DNA of 22,774 bases from assembly GCA_049700435.1 (NCBI GenBank), contig JBNAVK010000022.1:1-22774 (forward strand), in the 5' to 3' direction. A model generated the notes under the pieces. The model saw only the letters and a program-made list of their open reading frames with translations, had not been told where the DNA came from and did not search any database. This stretch comes from JAVZLH01 sp049700435 (GTDB taxonomy: Archaea > Thermoproteota > Bathyarchaeia > Bathyarchaeales > Bathycorpusculaceae). Positions 21,623-22,774 of this stretch are shown here, piece by piece. The first letter of the stretch is position 1, and each line of letters opens with the position of its first letter. The translations under genes and the position numbers were made by a program.

Positions 21623-22114
21623 ATGAATACAAAACGTTTATGTATAATCCTATTATTTGCAAACGCGATTGTCCGCGTGCCCTTCTTTGCAGGACAATTA
21701 AAGGATCCCATCGAAACCACATTGGCCTTTACAGGCGTTCTGATGCTTATTGGAATTTTAATAGTCTCATTATCCAACAAAAAACCTGAGATAGTTACTA
21801 CAACAATAGTTGGAATAACTCTCGCAGCTGACTTAGGATTATATCTATTTGTTACACCCTTAAGTTACTCATTTATTTTCAGTTTTGTTTCAATCTCTCT
21901 TTCAACTTTAGTAATTCTAATAATCGCATACAGACTAAACAGAAATGCCAAACTTAAGCCCTATAAAAATCAACAATTACTCGGCTTCTTTATTCTGCTA
22001 TTGATTCTTTTACCTTTACAGAGCCAATGGCAGGTCGCCAAAGCCAGCGTGATTTGGGGTCATAAGGATATTACCAGTAAAAATAACAAATTCATGGTTA
22101 CAGTATATATATAA
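21623..22114 (+). CDS. Multi-helix membrane protein, likely the 5' part of a frameshifted gene
   Basis: Frame of 163 residues with about five hydrophobic segments (near 5-20, 33-50, 58-77, 80-103 and 118-134). The end LQSQWQVAKASVIWGHKD leaves the membrane. It then stops at TAA 22112-22114, inside a (TA)5 run. Another frame is open through the same run and continues to the window edge without any usable start codon nearby. The two parts read smoothly together if the run had one more TA, giving FMVTVYIYKHESAVEG across the junction. It is therefore probably one membrane-anchored surface protein interrupted by a frameshift. The family is not recognised. Base composition is more AT-rich than in the genes to the left. 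Confidence 0.65.
   Translation: MNTKRLCIILLFANAIVRVPFFAGQLKDPIETTLAFTGVLMLIGILIVSLSNKKPEIVTTTIVGITLAADLGLYLFVTPLSYSFIFSFVSISLSTLVILIIAYRLNRNAKLKPYKNQQLLGFFILLLILLPLQSQWQVAKASVIWGHKDITSKNNKFMVTVYI
22104..22113 (+). repeat. (TA)5 dinucleotide run at the frame break
   Basis: Five TA units lie between GTTACAG and AACATGAAAG. The frame of the upstream part ends in this run. Adding one unit (two bases), or losing one base, joins it to the long downstream frame. Such runs slip during replication and also attract sequencing errors. Confidence 0.7.
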
Positions 22115-22115
22115 A

Positions 22116-22774
22116 CATGAAAGTGCAGTTGAAGGCAAGGATTTCTACGGTTTTGATATACTTATTCACACGGATCAATTAGCATATTTTGATTGGATTG
22201 ATAAACTTGAAATCTACTGTCCAGGTGCAACGTTTGATAATTGGCAACCAAAAGCTGGCTTGGCATCGACTGGGGGTAGTATTTCATTGACTCCTGGTGG
22301 GCCATCAGTAAGCATATCGCTTCCAATTTCTCATGTAACTGTTAGTGGGGCTTATACAGAGAAGATAAGTTGGTTCATGAACCCGATAAGTACTAACCCT
22401 CAAGATATTGAAGCAGCTGCAAGCCTTTGGATACCAAGCGGTAACGTTCTAAGATGGGAGATACGCGTAGTCGCATACTCAGGTGTATACGTATTTCCAG
22501 CCTACGTCTTCTACTGGGAAGATACAGCTGAATGGATAACCCAGCTACTTTCCATTTCAGCTACTTCTGGAGGCACCACCAACCCCTCGCCTGGAAACTA
22601 CATTTACGGCTTTGGCTCCTCTGTGACTGTTACTGCTACGGCGTACTCAGGCTATTACTTTGATTATTGGGTTCTCGACGGAGCAACAGTTTACAGCAAT
22701 CCAATAACGGTTACCATGAATTCTGACCGCACTTTAAAAGCCTACTTTATCGGACAGCCGAATACTCCTTCTAC
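22116..22774 (+). CDS. Extracellular part of the split surface protein, with InlB-B-like repeat (partial)
   Basis: An open frame of about 219 codons runs to the window edge with no stop. It is actually open from 22053, but no ATG, GTG or TTG lies near its beginning. It starts HESAVEGKDFYGFDILIHTD and holds beta-rich, aromatic sequence (SISLTPGGPSVSISLPISHVT, then EIRVVAYSGVYVFPAYVFYW). From about 22546 to 22731 it matches the divergent InlB B-repeat style found in surface proteins: SATSGGTTNPSPGNYIYGFG, then SGYYFDYWVLDG and a final RTLKAYF. The protein is expected to be outside the cell. The lack of a start and the fit with the upstream frame suggest it is the continuation of that gene. It ends in a Pro/Thr/Ser-rich stretch (GQPNTPST). 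Confidence 0.7.

Noticed and set aside
1..22774. CRISPR array, insertion sequence or phage genes
   Set aside because: No regularly spaced direct repeats, transposase-like or phage-like proteins were seen.

Overview
The window is archaeal chromosome. It carries a TATA-binding protein, RadA recombinase, a four-subunit pyruvate:ferredoxin oxidoreductase, an archaeal-type NFACT/Rqc2 protein, and two tRNA genes with bulge-helix-bulge introns at non-canonical sites. Many genes have AT-rich TATA boxes 25-40 bases upstream and short leaders or none, and TTG starts are frequent. The overall style fits the TACK side of the archaea, most likely a Bathyarchaeia-like anaerobe. This placement is inference from gene content; no phylogeny was possible.

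Layout. 1-4069: tail of a membrane protein, TBP, convergent pyrE plus an MBL-fold hydrolase, then a LarA-type nickel-pincer racemase and a RimI-like acetyltransferase. 4075-5818 (minus): three membrane or surface proteins of unknown function, two of them overlapping and one rich in N-glycosylation sequons. 5930-7426 (minus): two-subunit Fe-S fumarase. 7622-9086 (plus): radA and a tightly coupled small protein ending in a PCNA-binding-like motif. 9099-11529: an EMC6-like membrane protein divergent from an NFACT/Rqc2 gene. 11530-11757 has no gene but two strong inverted repeats. 11758-11862 is tRNA-Asn with a T-loop intron. 11910-13391: B12-binding radical SAM protein. 13571-16635: porCDAB operon.

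16659-21221 is a nucleotide-sugar or surface-glycan region. It holds a short UDP-sugar dehydrogenase-like protein, a hexapeptide acyltransferase, an SDR epimerase, a DUF354 glycosyltransferase-like protein and an ATP-grasp ligase. 21358-21459 is tRNA-Val with an intron at the D-arm/anticodon-arm junction. The rest, 21460-22774, is more AT-rich and encodes a membrane/surface protein whose frame is broken at a (TA)5 repeat; it ends in an InlB-B-like repeat and runs off the window.

The central metabolism genes (POR, fumarase, PyrE) point to ferredoxin-based anaerobic carbon metabolism. The glycan region and the sequon-rich secreted protein suggest a glycosylated cell surface. The points most worth a second look are the radA-linked PIP-box protein, the two odd tRNA introns, the repeat-associated frameshift, and the glycan cluster pairing an ATP-grasp enzyme with a UDP-sugar dehydrogenase that lacks its C-terminal domain.
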